DNA of 5,148 nucleotides from CAZHAC01 sp964383855 (GCA_964383855.1 CAYLIP010000102.1:1-5148); one strand, 5' to 3'; numbered from the stretch's first letter, positions 1 through 5,073 are shown. Made by a program: numbers and translations. Notes: generated by a model not told the origin, from the sequence alone.

Positions 1-123
1 CCTCACGGTCCCGAAGCGGGCGTTGGTAGTTCGCCGACGTGCGCGCCCGTCCGTCTTGAATGCAAAGCGAGGCGTCGTCAGTACGTCTCCGTCCGGCTCC
101 GGCCCCCCAAATTCGGGACCATT

Positions 124-147
124 GGCTGTAGTTGCAGCTGTAGTTCA
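124..147 (+). repeat. Left copy of a 24-bp direct repeat found at both window ends
   Basis: The stretch starts GGCTGTAGTTG and continues with a second, imperfect GCTGTAGT unit, so it is itself a near-tandem 12-bp duplication. It matches 5112-5135 in the same orientation at 21 of 24 positions by eye. It is followed directly by a 7-bp inverted repeat (AGTTCAC, loop CTC, GTGAACT, positions 142-158). The remainder of 1-237 contains no convincing gene; the open frames there show no family resemblance. The function is unknown: it could be a dispersed intergenic repeat or the edge of an inserted segment. Confidence 0.5.
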
Positions 148-215
148 CCTCGTGAACTCTGCGCCAGCGACGGCGCGGTCACCGAGTCTGGGCAAGGCTC
201 TGACGACTCTCCACC

Positions 216-230
216 CGGGCGCTACGCCCG
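216..230 (-). terminator. Hairpin just after the toxin gene, candidate terminator
   Basis: A perfect 6-bp GC-rich stem (CGGGCG, loop CTA, CGCCCG on the plus strand) begins 7 bases after the toxin stop codon when read on the minus strand. There is no T-run after it, which is common for hairpin terminators in GC-rich actinobacteria. The position directly behind the toxin stop is the main support. Confidence 0.4.
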
Positions 231-237
231 AAATCGC

Positions 238-597
238 TCACTCGCCCAGCCAGGCCAATACGTTCTCGAAGGCGTTGTCCTCCGGGTGCTCCTTCAACAG
301 CTCCTCGACGGCGGCGATGAGGCGGCCGAAGCCTTCTTCGGCTAGCGAAAAGCGACTGGATACGAGCACGATGCCAAAGTGTCGGTCGCCGCGGCTCAGG
401 TAGACGTCGTGGATAGCGCGGAAGTCAGCGTAATCGGCGGTCACCACGGCTCGGCGCTCGCCAACGGCCCATGCAGCGAGCTCCGCATCCGGTCGCCCGC
501 GGAGACCGGCCTCCGACGCAGCGACCACATCTTGGCCCCGACGACGCAGTTCCTCGCCGATGGCTGGACTCAGGTGCTCGTCCAGAACGAGCTTCAC
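238..597 (-). CDS. DUF5615 family PIN-like toxin
   Basis: A 119-residue protein, the usual length for DUF5615 PIN-like proteins, which are predicted ribonuclease toxins of type II toxin-antitoxin pairs. The family start is clear: MKLVLDEHLSP, with acidic D6 and E7. Further probable metal-binding acids follow in D37/E39 (RPDAEL) and in the VVTADYADF strand (D55 and D58), matching the TxDxDF-type motif of the family. The start is GTG at 597-595, overlapping the antitoxin stop as GTGA, so the two proteins are probably translationally coupled. No signal peptide or membrane segment is seen; it should act in the cytoplasm on RNA. RNase activity is inferred from the family, as DUF5615 members are poorly tested. 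The acidic residues look intact, so the toxin is probably functional. Confidence 0.87.
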   Translation of the reverse strand: MKLVLDEHLSPAIGEELRRRGQDVVAASEAGLRGRPDAELAAWAVGERRAVVTADYADFRAIHDVYLSRGDRHFGIVLVSSRFSLAEEGFGRLIAAVEELLKEHPEDNAFENVLAWLGE

Positions 598-1007
598 GCG
601 GTGCCGAGCGCCCGGCGACGCCGCCAGGCGGCCTCGGCTTCAGCCATGAGGGCCTCGTTGCGCTCGATCCAGTCGTCGATCTCCGCCCGGTACTCGCCGT
701 AGTACCCGAGGGCTGCCTCGACCAGGCCGAGCGGGAGCCGAAGATATTCGGCCGTAGCCTCGGGTCTCCGGTCGTTATCCGACCACACCCGGACCACCTC
801 CCAGACGTCCGGCCCGCCAATCAGCCCGGCGCGGCGGCCGGCCGGCCCATCGCGAAAGGTAATTCCTGGATGGGATGCCGTCCGAATCCCCTCTCGCAGG
901 AGACTCTCAGCCAAAGTGGTGGTCGGCGTGCCCCGCCGCTTCGCCTCACGCTCGAGCTCCTGCTTTGTCACTGGGTCGACTCGGATTGAAAGATGTTGCC
1001 GTGCCAC
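594..1007 (-). CDS. Antitoxin with ribbon-helix-helix and DUF433-like domains
   Basis: A 137-residue protein if read from GTG at 1007. An in-frame TTG at 1019 would add four residues. GTG is preferred because the conserved strand (ARQHLSIRVDP) then sits at the very N-terminus, as is usual for ribbon-helix-helix proteins; neither start has a clear Shine-Dalgarno. Residues 5-43 look like a CopG/RHH DNA-binding unit (beta strand HLSIRVD, then two helices). Residues 46-112 resemble the DUF433 antitoxin family, with HPGITFRDG, a GGPDVWEVV segment and a helix-turn-helix-like YLRLPLGLVEAALGYY. The C-terminal acidic/basic helix probably binds the toxin. It lies directly upstream of the DUF5615 toxin with a 4-base overlap, the standard antitoxin-first order. 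Autorepression of the operon is expected from the family. The DUF433 label is by resemblance and less certain than the RHH part. Confidence 0.8.
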   Translation of the reverse strand: MARQHLSIRVDPVTKQELEREAKRRGTPTTTLAESLLREGIRTASHPGITFRDGPAGRRAGLIGGPDVWEVVRVWSDNDRRPEATAEYLRLPLGLVEAALGYYGEYRAEIDDWIERNEALMAEAEAAWRRRRALGTA

Positions 1008-1153
1008 CGCCGCGCACAACGTACCACGGAATCTGACGACCGAGGGGCCGTAACTGGCTTCAGCCGCGAGAATTGATGTCCAGTCGCGCCGCGATCGTGG
1101 GCTTTAGCGTCTAAGTGCCAGCGGCGGCAGTCTGATCTGTTGGGAGGACAGAG

Positions 1154-1615
1154 ATGGAGCGAGCAATCGTGCTCCGGTCCGGCGAAGGGCGCCAGATAGA
1201 TCTGGGCGGATTCCAAATGTCGTTGAAAGCCAGCGAACAGGATACTGCCGGGACGTTCTCGCTCCTCGAAGCCGACGAGCCGCCGGGCTTCGGCCCGCCG
1301 ATGCACATCCACCACAACTGCGCCGAAGCCTTCTACGTGCTCGCAGGCGAGTACGTGATCTTCATCGAAGAGCAGGAAGTCCGCTGCCCGGCGGGATCCT
1401 TCATTTACGTCCCGTCAGGCATGCGGCATGGGTTCCGGGTGGGGTCTGAGCCCAGCCGGAAACTCAATGTCTACATCCCTGGCGCGATGGTCGGTTATTT
1501 CGATCAGCTGAGTGGCGCCATCGCCAGCGGCATCGCTGATCCTGAGGCACTCGATCGCATTGCGGCTGATCACGGGATGGAGGTGGTCGGACCAGTCCCA
1601 GAGGGATATCTCTAA
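1154..1615 (+). CDS. Cupin domain-containing protein
   Basis: A 153-residue single-domain cupin. Both cupin motifs are present: motif 1 is PPMHIHHNCAEAFYVLAGE, giving H51, H53 and E58 followed by G65, and motif 2 is PAGSFIYVPSGMRHGF, giving G81, P87, G89 and H92. H51, H53, E58 and H92 form a complete metal-binding set, so a metal-dependent activity is possible. The C-terminal helix and the VGPVPEGYL tail are like those of small quercetin-dioxygenase-like cupins of actinobacteria, but the substrate cannot be told. The start is firm: GGGAGGA at 1142-1148 lies 5 bases before the ATG. The gene is divergent from the antitoxin (146-bp gap from GTG 1007) and stands alone. A cytoplasmic location is expected, as there is no signal peptide. 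Confidence 0.88.
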   Translation: MERAIVLRSGEGRQIDLGGFQMSLKASEQDTAGTFSLLEADEPPGFGPPMHIHHNCAEAFYVLAGEYVIFIEEQEVRCPAGSFIYVPSGMRHGFRVGSEPSRKLNVYIPGAMVGYFDQLSGAIASGIADPEALDRIAADHGMEVVGPVPEGYL

Positions 1616-1686
1616 AGCGGCACGTTCTTCAAACCGGCCGGCCGTGGCTTCGTAGCGGACGCTCGGACACGTTTCGTCCTGAGGCG

Positions 1687-1708
1687 CGGAGCGCAAGCGG
1701 TCGCTCCG
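1687..1708 (+). terminator. Hairpin downstream of the cupin gene, possible terminator
   Basis: A perfect 7-bp stem, CGGAGCG (1687-1693) and CGCTCCG (1702-1708), with an 8-base loop, 71 bases after the cupin stop. No T-run follows. It lies between the cupin and the broken minus-strand remnant and could serve either strand. Weak support. Confidence 0.25.
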
Positions 1709-1734
1709 AGCGTGCTGGTGCTACTTCGATGGCA

Positions 1735-1920
1735 TTTGGGGGCCCAGTTGACCTCCAGGCGGTGACTGCCCTTCGGGCGTGCTTCGCTCGTGTTCCGCAG
1801 CCAGCTCTGGTACACGGTCGGGCCGTGGCCTACGATCCTGGGTGGAAGGGGAACTTGTACTCGTCGATCAGATCCAGCCGGTCCAGCTCGGTCGCGAGCT
1901 TGCCGGGTACGCCTCCTTCT
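1735..1920 (-). pseudogene. Frameshifted C-terminal remnant of a RibD-type dihydrofolate reductase family protein
   Basis: Read on the minus strand from about 1904, one frame gives GKLATELDRLDLIDEYKFPFHP, then meets a TAG at 1832-1830. Moving to the neighbouring frame at about 1839-1841 continues the same family pattern: RIVGHGPTVYQSWL, then a weakening stretch ending HRLEVNWAPK. Together this matches the LxxLxLIDEYEF-VHPRIxGHGPTLF region of the RibD C-terminal (dihydrofolate-reductase-like) superfamily. A one-base deletion best explains the shift. No N-terminal half (the SVDG and GRRTYE motifs) is found, because the plus-strand SnoaL gene begins right where it would be. This remnant accounts for most of the 340-base gap between the cupin and SnoaL genes. 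The assignment rests on pattern recognition; a protein search of the two joined frames would settle it. Confidence 0.6.
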
Positions 1921-1956
1921 GCGGACGCGCTTACTCTCCGACGATAGGTGAGGATG

Positions 1957-2778
1957 ATGAATGAGGATCCGAAGCGAGTCGTGGAGCTCTGGGTCGATGC
2001 CATGAGCAGGCATGACCTTGATACTGCGGTGAGTTGCTTCGCCGCCGACTACACCGACTACGCGCCAGCCCGGCCAGGGGAGACGGTCCAGGGACGCGCG
2101 AGCGTTCGCGAGAACTTCGCCATGCTGTTTGCAGCGATCCCGGACCTGAGCGCCGAGATCCTCGGTTCGGTCGCCGATGGCCAGACGGTCTGGCTGGAGT
2201 GGCGGATGGCCGGCACCCGCGCTGATGGCACTCGCATGGAGTTTGTTGGAGTCAACCTCTTCGGAGTTGCGGAGGGTCAGCTTCGCTGGGGTCGGATCTA
2301 CACCGAGCTAGTGCGCGACGCCGGAGATGTCCGTGCCCAGATCGAGCGGATGACCGGGGGCGATGCCATCGCCCTTGCCGGCACTGAGATCATCCGGGAG
2401 CTGTTCAAGGCTTACGCCGACGCCGACGCACAACGATTAGCCCAGCTACTCGATTCTGAAGTGGTCTACCACGTGCCCGGTCGAAGCGCGATGGCCGGGG
2501 ACTACCGAGGCCGGGAGCAGGTGCTCGCGCTGTGGGATCGCCAGAAGCAGTACATGGGAGGCAAGCCTTATCGGGTGAACGAGGTGGCGATGGTCACAAA
2601 TGGCGACCACGTAATTCTCCTCACTGAGGTGACGGCTGATCGAGATGGCCACGGCGTGAAATTCCAAGGCGCCAACGCGTATCGAATTAAGGACGGCCGG
2701 GTCGCGGAAGGGCGTGTTTTCATCTTCGACCTCGATGCCTTCGACGCGTTCTGGGCGGAGATGCCAGCCAGAGCCTGA
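1957..2778 (+). CDS. Tandem SnoaL/NTF2-like domain protein
   Basis: A 273-residue protein made of two NTF2-fold (SnoaL-like) domains. Domain 1 (about residues 2-118) begins with the ELWVDAMSRHDLDTAVSCFAADY helix pair typical of SnoaL and ester-cyclase-like proteins and ends in strands around MEFVGVNLFGV and GRIYTELV. Domain 2 (about 143-267) has IIRELFKAYADADAQRLAQLL, VYHVPGRSAMAGDYRGRE and the late strands GANAYRIKDGRVAEGRVFIFD. The fold holds small hydrophobic molecules in enzymes such as polyketide cyclases and isomerases, but many members have no known reaction, so no function is assigned. Start choice: AGGTGAGG at 1946-1953 serves ATG 1957 (or ATG 1954); an in-frame GTG at 1948 lies inside that Shine-Dalgarno and is unlikely. 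The domains are different in sequence, so this is an old fusion, not a recent duplication. It converges with the reductase at 3016. Confidence 0.85.
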   Translation: MNEDPKRVVELWVDAMSRHDLDTAVSCFAADYTDYAPARPGETVQGRASVRENFAMLFAAIPDLSAEILGSVADGQTVWLEWRMAGTRADGTRMEFVGVNLFGVAEGQLRWGRIYTELVRDAGDVRAQIERMTGGDAIALAGTEIIRELFKAYADADAQRLAQLLDSEVVYHVPGRSAMAGDYRGREQVLALWDRQKQYMGGKPYRVNEVAMVTNGDHVILLTEVTADRDGHGVKFQGANAYRIKDGRVAEGRVFIFDLDAFDAFWAEMPARA

Positions 2779-2898
2779 CGTCCGGGACCCGCGCCGTTTG
2801 GAAAGCGCAGGATCGATTTGGGGGCATACCGAGATCAAAGGTGGCGAACTCGCGAGCAGCGAGCTGAAGCCGGTCTTCCACGGCCTTTTCTTGTTGGC

Positions 2899-2949
2899 CG
2901 GTTCAAATAAGGGATATTTGGTCGGAGGGACGGGACACTATTTGAACCG
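2899..2949. repeat. 11-bp perfect inverted repeat in the convergent gap
   Basis: CGGTTCAAATA at 2899-2909 is exactly complementary to TATTTGAACCG at 2939-2949, with 29 bases between. The left arm can also pair with a nearer TATTTG at 2915-2920 (6 bp, 5-base loop). The stretch is AT-richer than its surroundings. It lies between two convergent genes (stops at 2778 and 3016), so a shared terminator is possible, though neither side has a T-run. Confidence 0.6.
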
Positions 2950-2975
2950 CCGATCCGAATATGGATCGACGGTTC
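2944..2975. repeat. Near-perfect 13-6-13 inverted repeat
   Basis: The left arm GAACCGCCGATCC (2944-2956) and right arm GGATCGACGGTTC (2963-2975) are complementary except for one C/A mismatch (2950/2969), around a 6-base centre GAATAT. As RNA it would form a stable hairpin about 40 bases after the stop of the minus-strand reductase, so it may end that transcript. As DNA it has the arm and spacer geometry of a tyrosine-recombinase core site, but no recombinase gene is in the window. The left arm overlaps the right arm of the 2899-2949 repeat. Confidence 0.6.
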
Positions 2976-3015
2976 TGGGGCTGCTGCGCGCCTGTTCAGA
3001 GGTTGGCAAGGCCCG

Positions 3016-3621
3016 CTACGTTGCGTATTTCGGGCGCCCGGCTGGCCGGTAAGTCTGGATGGTTATGCCTCGGGAGGTGGTCCGCGAGTTGACCAGATCG
3101 AGCGCGATGTCCGGACCGGACTCGGCGAACAGCCGGGTGCCCTGGCCGACGATGACCGGATACGTGATCAGGTCGAGCTGGTCGACCAAGCCGTTGGCGA
3201 GGAGCCACCGGACAAGGACGCCGCTGCCTGGTACAAGCAACTCTCCGCCCGTCTGCGCTTTCAGCTCGCGAACAGCTGCACCGATGTCGTCGGAAAGGAC
3301 CGTCGTACCCGCCCATTGCGGCGTCGTTACGGTGGTCGATGCCACGTATTTGGGCCGGCTGTTAAGCGCTGCGCCGATCGGGGTGACCTTCATGTCGGCG
3401 ATCGCTCCCCAGGAGCGTGCGAAGATCTCGTACGTCCGGCGGCCGAAGAGAAAAGCAGTCGCACCGCCGTAAACCTCGTCGATGTGGGCGCCGGCTTCAG
3501 GGTCGACAAGCGGTATCACCCACCCGCCGCGCTCGAAGCCACCGCGACGGTCTTCGTCGGCCCCGCCGAGGCCCTGCATCACTCCGTCCACCGTCAGGTT
3601 GGTCGTTACGGTGAGTTTCAC
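3016..3621 (-). CDS. Dihydrofolate reductase family protein (RibD C-terminal domain type)
   Basis: A complete 201-residue protein of the RibD_C/dihydrofolate-reductase-like fold, a family that binds NADPH; most small stand-alone members are of unknown substrate and are not true folate enzymes. Visible family marks are the first strand with TVDG (10-13), FERGGW (29-34), FLFGRRTYE (57-65), KYVAS (91-95), the GSG nucleotide-binding turn (132-134) in LLVPGSGVLVRWLL, LVDQLDL (145-151) and YPVIVGQGTRLF (154-165). The start is GTG at 3621, which aligns with the ATG of the truncated paralogue at 4470. No Shine-Dalgarno is present; a TAATCT -10 element ends 6 bases before the GTG, suggesting a leaderless message. 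It is divergent from the ArsR gene across a 19-bp gap holding the left part of a shared operator, so it is probably repressed by ArsR. Confidence 0.9.
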   Translation of the reverse strand: MKLTVTTNLTVDGVMQGLGGADEDRRGGFERGGWVIPLVDPEAGAHIDEVYGGATAFLFGRRTYEIFARSWGAIADMKVTPIGAALNSRPKYVASTTVTTPQWAGTTVLSDDIGAAVRELKAQTGGELLVPGSGVLVRWLLANGLVDQLDLITYPVIVGQGTRLFAESGPDIALDLVNSRTTSRGITIQTYRPAGRPKYAT

Positions 3622-3625
3622 CGGC

Positions 3626-3633
3626 TAAGATTA
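3626..3633. promoter_or_regulatory. Overlapping divergent -10 elements for the reductase and arsR
   Basis: On the minus strand TAATCT (3633 to 3628) fits the TAnnnT -10 pattern and lies 6 bases before the reductase GTG at 3621, placing the transcript start at or next to the start codon. On the plus strand TAAGAT (3626-3631) lies 9 bases before the ArsR ATG at 3641. Neither has a clear -35 element. Both overlap or touch the edge of the palindrome at 3632-3649, so a bound repressor would block both. The promoters are predicted from sequence pattern alone. Confidence 0.45.
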
Positions 3634-3649
3634 CAACCATATGGTTGTA
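3632..3649. promoter_or_regulatory. Perfect 18-bp palindrome, predicted ArsR operator
   Basis: TACAACCATATGGTTGTA is identical to its own reverse complement. It sits between the divergent reductase and arsR genes and contains the ArsR ATG (3641-3643) in its right half. Palindromes with ACAACC/GGTTGT half-sites next to ArsR genes linked to SRPBCC proteins fit the usual winged-helix dimer site. Its position over both predicted -10 elements suggests simple repression in both directions, including autorepression. Confidence 0.8.
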
Positions 3650-3985
3650 GGTCGCTCGGTCGGTAACGAGAGGCAGGCCGACCTCGTCTTTCGGGCGCTG
3701 GCGGACCGGACGCGGCGAGACGTCTTGCGCAGGGCGATGAGCGGGACGATGTCGGTCTCCGGGTTGGCCCGGCTCTATCCGATGAGCACGACTGCGGTGC
3801 AGAAGCACGTGGCGGTCCTCGAGGATGCGGGCCTCGTCCGCCTGACGCGGCGCGGCCGCGAGCAGCTTGTCCAGACCGAGATTGACGGTGTCGCCAGCGC
3901 GCAAGCGTTGCTCAGTGAGTTCGAGCGGCTCTGGCGAGGGCGGCTCGAACGCATCGGCGACGTTCTCACCGGCGACGAGTCATGA
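3641..3985 (+). CDS. ArsR-family winged-helix transcriptional repressor
   Basis: A 114-residue protein of typical ArsR/SmtB length. Residues 14-31 carry the family opening (DLVFRALADRTRRDVLRR), and the recognition helix lies in MSTTAVQKHVAVLEDAGLV (48-66), followed by the wing with RLTRRGREQ. There is no cysteine anywhere in the protein, so it lacks the classical metal-sensing sites and belongs to the non-metal ArsR group that is commonly paired with AHSA1-type SRPBCC genes. The ATG at 3641 is the only possible start: a stop lies in frame at 3626-3628 and no other start codon is near. That places the start codon inside the operator palindrome and leaves no room for a Shine-Dalgarno, so the message is probably leaderless or nearly so. 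It overlaps the SRPBCC gene by 4 bases (ATGA). The inducer is unknown. Confidence 0.92.
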   Translation: MVVGRSVGNERQADLVFRALADRTRRDVLRRAMSGTMSVSGLARLYPMSTTAVQKHVAVLEDAGLVRLTRRGREQLVQTEIDGVASAQALLSEFERLWRGRLERIGDVLTGDES

Positions 3986-4446
3986 CGGTAGTCGCAGTCG
4001 ACCGCGACCCGGCTGGGCGGAACCTCAGGATCGTGGCGGAGTTCCAAACCACCGCCGAACGCGTATGGCAGGTATGGGCCGACCCGAGGAAGCTCGAACG
4101 TTGGTGGGGACCGCCGGCCTATCCCGCGACTCTCGTCGACCACGACCTGAGGGTTGGTGGCCGGGTCACCTACTTCATGACCGGGCCTGACGGTCAGAAG
4201 CTCCACGCATGGTGGCGGATCACGTCGGTCGACCCTCCACGCTCCCTGGCGTTCGAGGAAGGGAACGCCGACGAATATGGGCTAACCACCTCCATCTACG
4301 TCCGACTGGTCGAAATATCCGGTAAGACCACGATGACGATCACGTGCCGGTTCGCCGAGCCGATGCGCGATACCGGCACGGAGCAAGGGATGCGGATGGC
4401 GGTTGGACAGATCGACGCCCTCCTCGCCGCCACCATGGGGTCCTGA
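3982..4446 (+). CDS. SRPBCC family protein (AHSA1/START-like)
   Basis: A 154-residue protein of normal length for the AHSA1-type SRPBCC (helix-grip, START-like) family, which encloses a hydrophobic ligand. The diagnostic stretch TTAERVWQVWADPRKLERWWGPP covers residues 23-45, followed by the strand turn GGRVTYFMTGPDG (59-71), the paired W77/W78 strand, and the long C-terminal helix GTEQGMRMAVGQIDALLA. The ATG overlaps the arsR stop as ATGA, indicating translational coupling and shared control by the upstream operator. A truncated reductase gene begins 23 bases after its stop and was probably third in the operon. The ligand and the reaction, if any, are unknown; pairing with ArsR is a frequent arrangement in actinobacteria and often thought to relate to stress or xenobiotic response, which here is inference. 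Confidence 0.92.
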   Translation: MTVVAVDRDPAGRNLRIVAEFQTTAERVWQVWADPRKLERWWGPPAYPATLVDHDLRVGGRVTYFMTGPDGQKLHAWWRITSVDPPRSLAFEEGNADEYGLTTSIYVRLVEISGKTTMTITCRFAEPMRDTGTEQGMRMAVGQIDALLAATMGS

Positions 4447-4458
4447 TTGCGCACCGAC

Positions 4459-4464
4459 AGGAGG
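4459..4464 (+). promoter_or_regulatory. Consensus Shine-Dalgarno for the truncated reductase
   Basis: AGGAGG lies 5 bases before the ATG at 4470. It fixes the start of the fragment and shows that the translation signal survived although the rest of the gene is lost. Confidence 0.75.
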
Positions 4465-4469
4465 AACCC

Positions 4470-4595
4470 ATGAAGCTGACGACCACCACGCAGATCTCCG
4501 TCGACGGAGAGATGCAGGCGCCGGGTGGACCGGATGAGAACCGCAGGGGCGTATTCGAGCGCGGCGGATGGGCTCACTTCGACCACGAGGCGAGC
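4470..4595 (+). pseudogene. 3'-truncated dihydrofolate reductase family gene (N-terminal 42 codons)
   Basis: The first 42 codons (MKLTTTTQISVDGEMQ, then GGPDENRRG, FERGGW, HFDHEAS) match the N-terminus of RibD-type reductases; about 24 of the first 34 residues equal those of the intact paralogue at 3016-3621. After about 4595 the similarity stops in all three forward frames: the GRRTYE, GSG and VxGxGxxLF motifs are missing. The frame itself stays open to a TGA at 5013-5015, so a 181-residue chimeric product could be called by software, but its last two-thirds lie antisense to another broken gene and are arginine-rich nonsense. It was probably the third gene of the arsR-SRPBCC operon, 23 bases after the SRPBCC stop, before a deletion or rearrangement removed its 3' end. 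Confidence 0.75.
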
Positions 4596-4731
4596 GCGTG
4601 GAGCCGCACGGTCTCGCCCCGCCCGAAAGAGGACACGGCGGCCGCGATGTCTTCGGCACGAATTTGCAGGGCACCGGACGCGGGTCACGCCGGTGACCGC
4701 GGGAATCGATACAGGGATGAGCGGAGGACTG

Positions 4732-4757
4732 GTGGCGGCGCCCGAAGGCGCCGCCAC
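4732..4757 (-). terminator. GC-rich hairpin with UUCG loop after the ABM-like pseudogene
   Basis: An 11-bp perfect stem: GTGGCGGCGCC (4732-4742) and GGCGCCGCCAC (4747-4757). Read on the minus strand the 4-base loop is TTCG closed by a C-G pair, the extra-stable cUUCGg tetraloop. It begins 9 bases after the reconstructed stop of the minus-strand gene. There is no T-run, but position and stability make a terminator for that gene likely. Confidence 0.65.
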
Positions 4758-4766
4758 ACCTGTGCA

Positions 4767-5073
4767 TCAGCCGAGTCGGCGCCAGCCGGTGCCGTCGTCG
4801 ATGCCGCGCACCGGCCACGTCATCACGACCCGCGGCTCCCGGCCCGCGGCATCGCCGGCGGCTGTGGTCGCCTCCCGAAGCCGCTGCGACGAATAGAACG
4901 CCTTCGCCGCCTCCGGCGAGTCCCACACCTACCAGGCGGATGCCGCCCTCGAAGGGGCCTCCGCCGTGGAAGATGCAGCCGGCGGGGGAACCCGCCTCGT
5001 TCACCTTGCGCGTGACCTTCTCGTACTCCTCCTCGGTCACGCCGGGGATCTCCACCAGGAATGCTGTGGCCAT
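4767..5073 (-). pseudogene. Frameshifted small ABM-like (dimeric alpha-beta barrel) protein gene
   Basis: From ATG 5073 the minus strand reads MATAFLVEIPGVTEEEYEKV, then AGSPAGCIFHGGGPFEGGIRLV. At about 4930-4937 the frame breaks. The neighbouring frame continues in register with VWDSPEAAKAFYSSQRL, a linker, then PRVVMTWPVRGIDDGTGW and a TGA at 4769-4767, making about 101 residues in total. The pattern (short strand, TxEEYE helix, GG-strand, VWxSxEAAxAFY helix, final strand) is that of small ferredoxin-fold proteins related to antibiotic-biosynthesis monooxygenases; no reaction is assigned. AGAGG lies 6 bases before the ATG, and a strong hairpin follows the stop, so the gene was a normal single unit before a one-base insertion (or two-base deletion). 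A sequencing error could also explain it, since everything else looks intact. Confidence 0.7.

Noticed and set aside
23..403. Plus-strand open frame of 126 codons at the left end
   Set aside because: Composition is low-complexity, with no family pattern; its right half is antisense to the well-supported toxin gene.
1084..1094. Short palindrome TCGCG-C-CGCGA between the antitoxin and cupin genes
   Set aside because: Five-bp GC-only arms are expected by chance in this composition, and no clear promoter is associated with it.
1105..1110. TAGCGT as a -10 element for the cupin gene
   Set aside because: Fits TAnnnT but no -35 lies at a usable distance; too common a pattern to call.
2895..2975. 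Possible tRNA or integron attC site because of the GGTTCAAAT string and hairpins
   Set aside because: No acceptor or anticodon stem fits around the T-loop-like string, and there are no RYYYAAC/GTTRRRY core sites.
2714..3052. Plus-strand open frame crossing the SnoaL 3' end and the convergent gap
   Set aside because: It starts inside the SnoaL gene in another frame, passes through the inverted repeats and ends antisense to the reductase; no recognisable domain.
4590..4680. Minus-strand stretch reading SGALQIRAEDIAAAVSSFGRG, protein-like in one frame
   Set aside because: Only about 35 codons between stops, no start or ribosome binding site and no family I recognise; in GC-rich DNA this occurs by chance.
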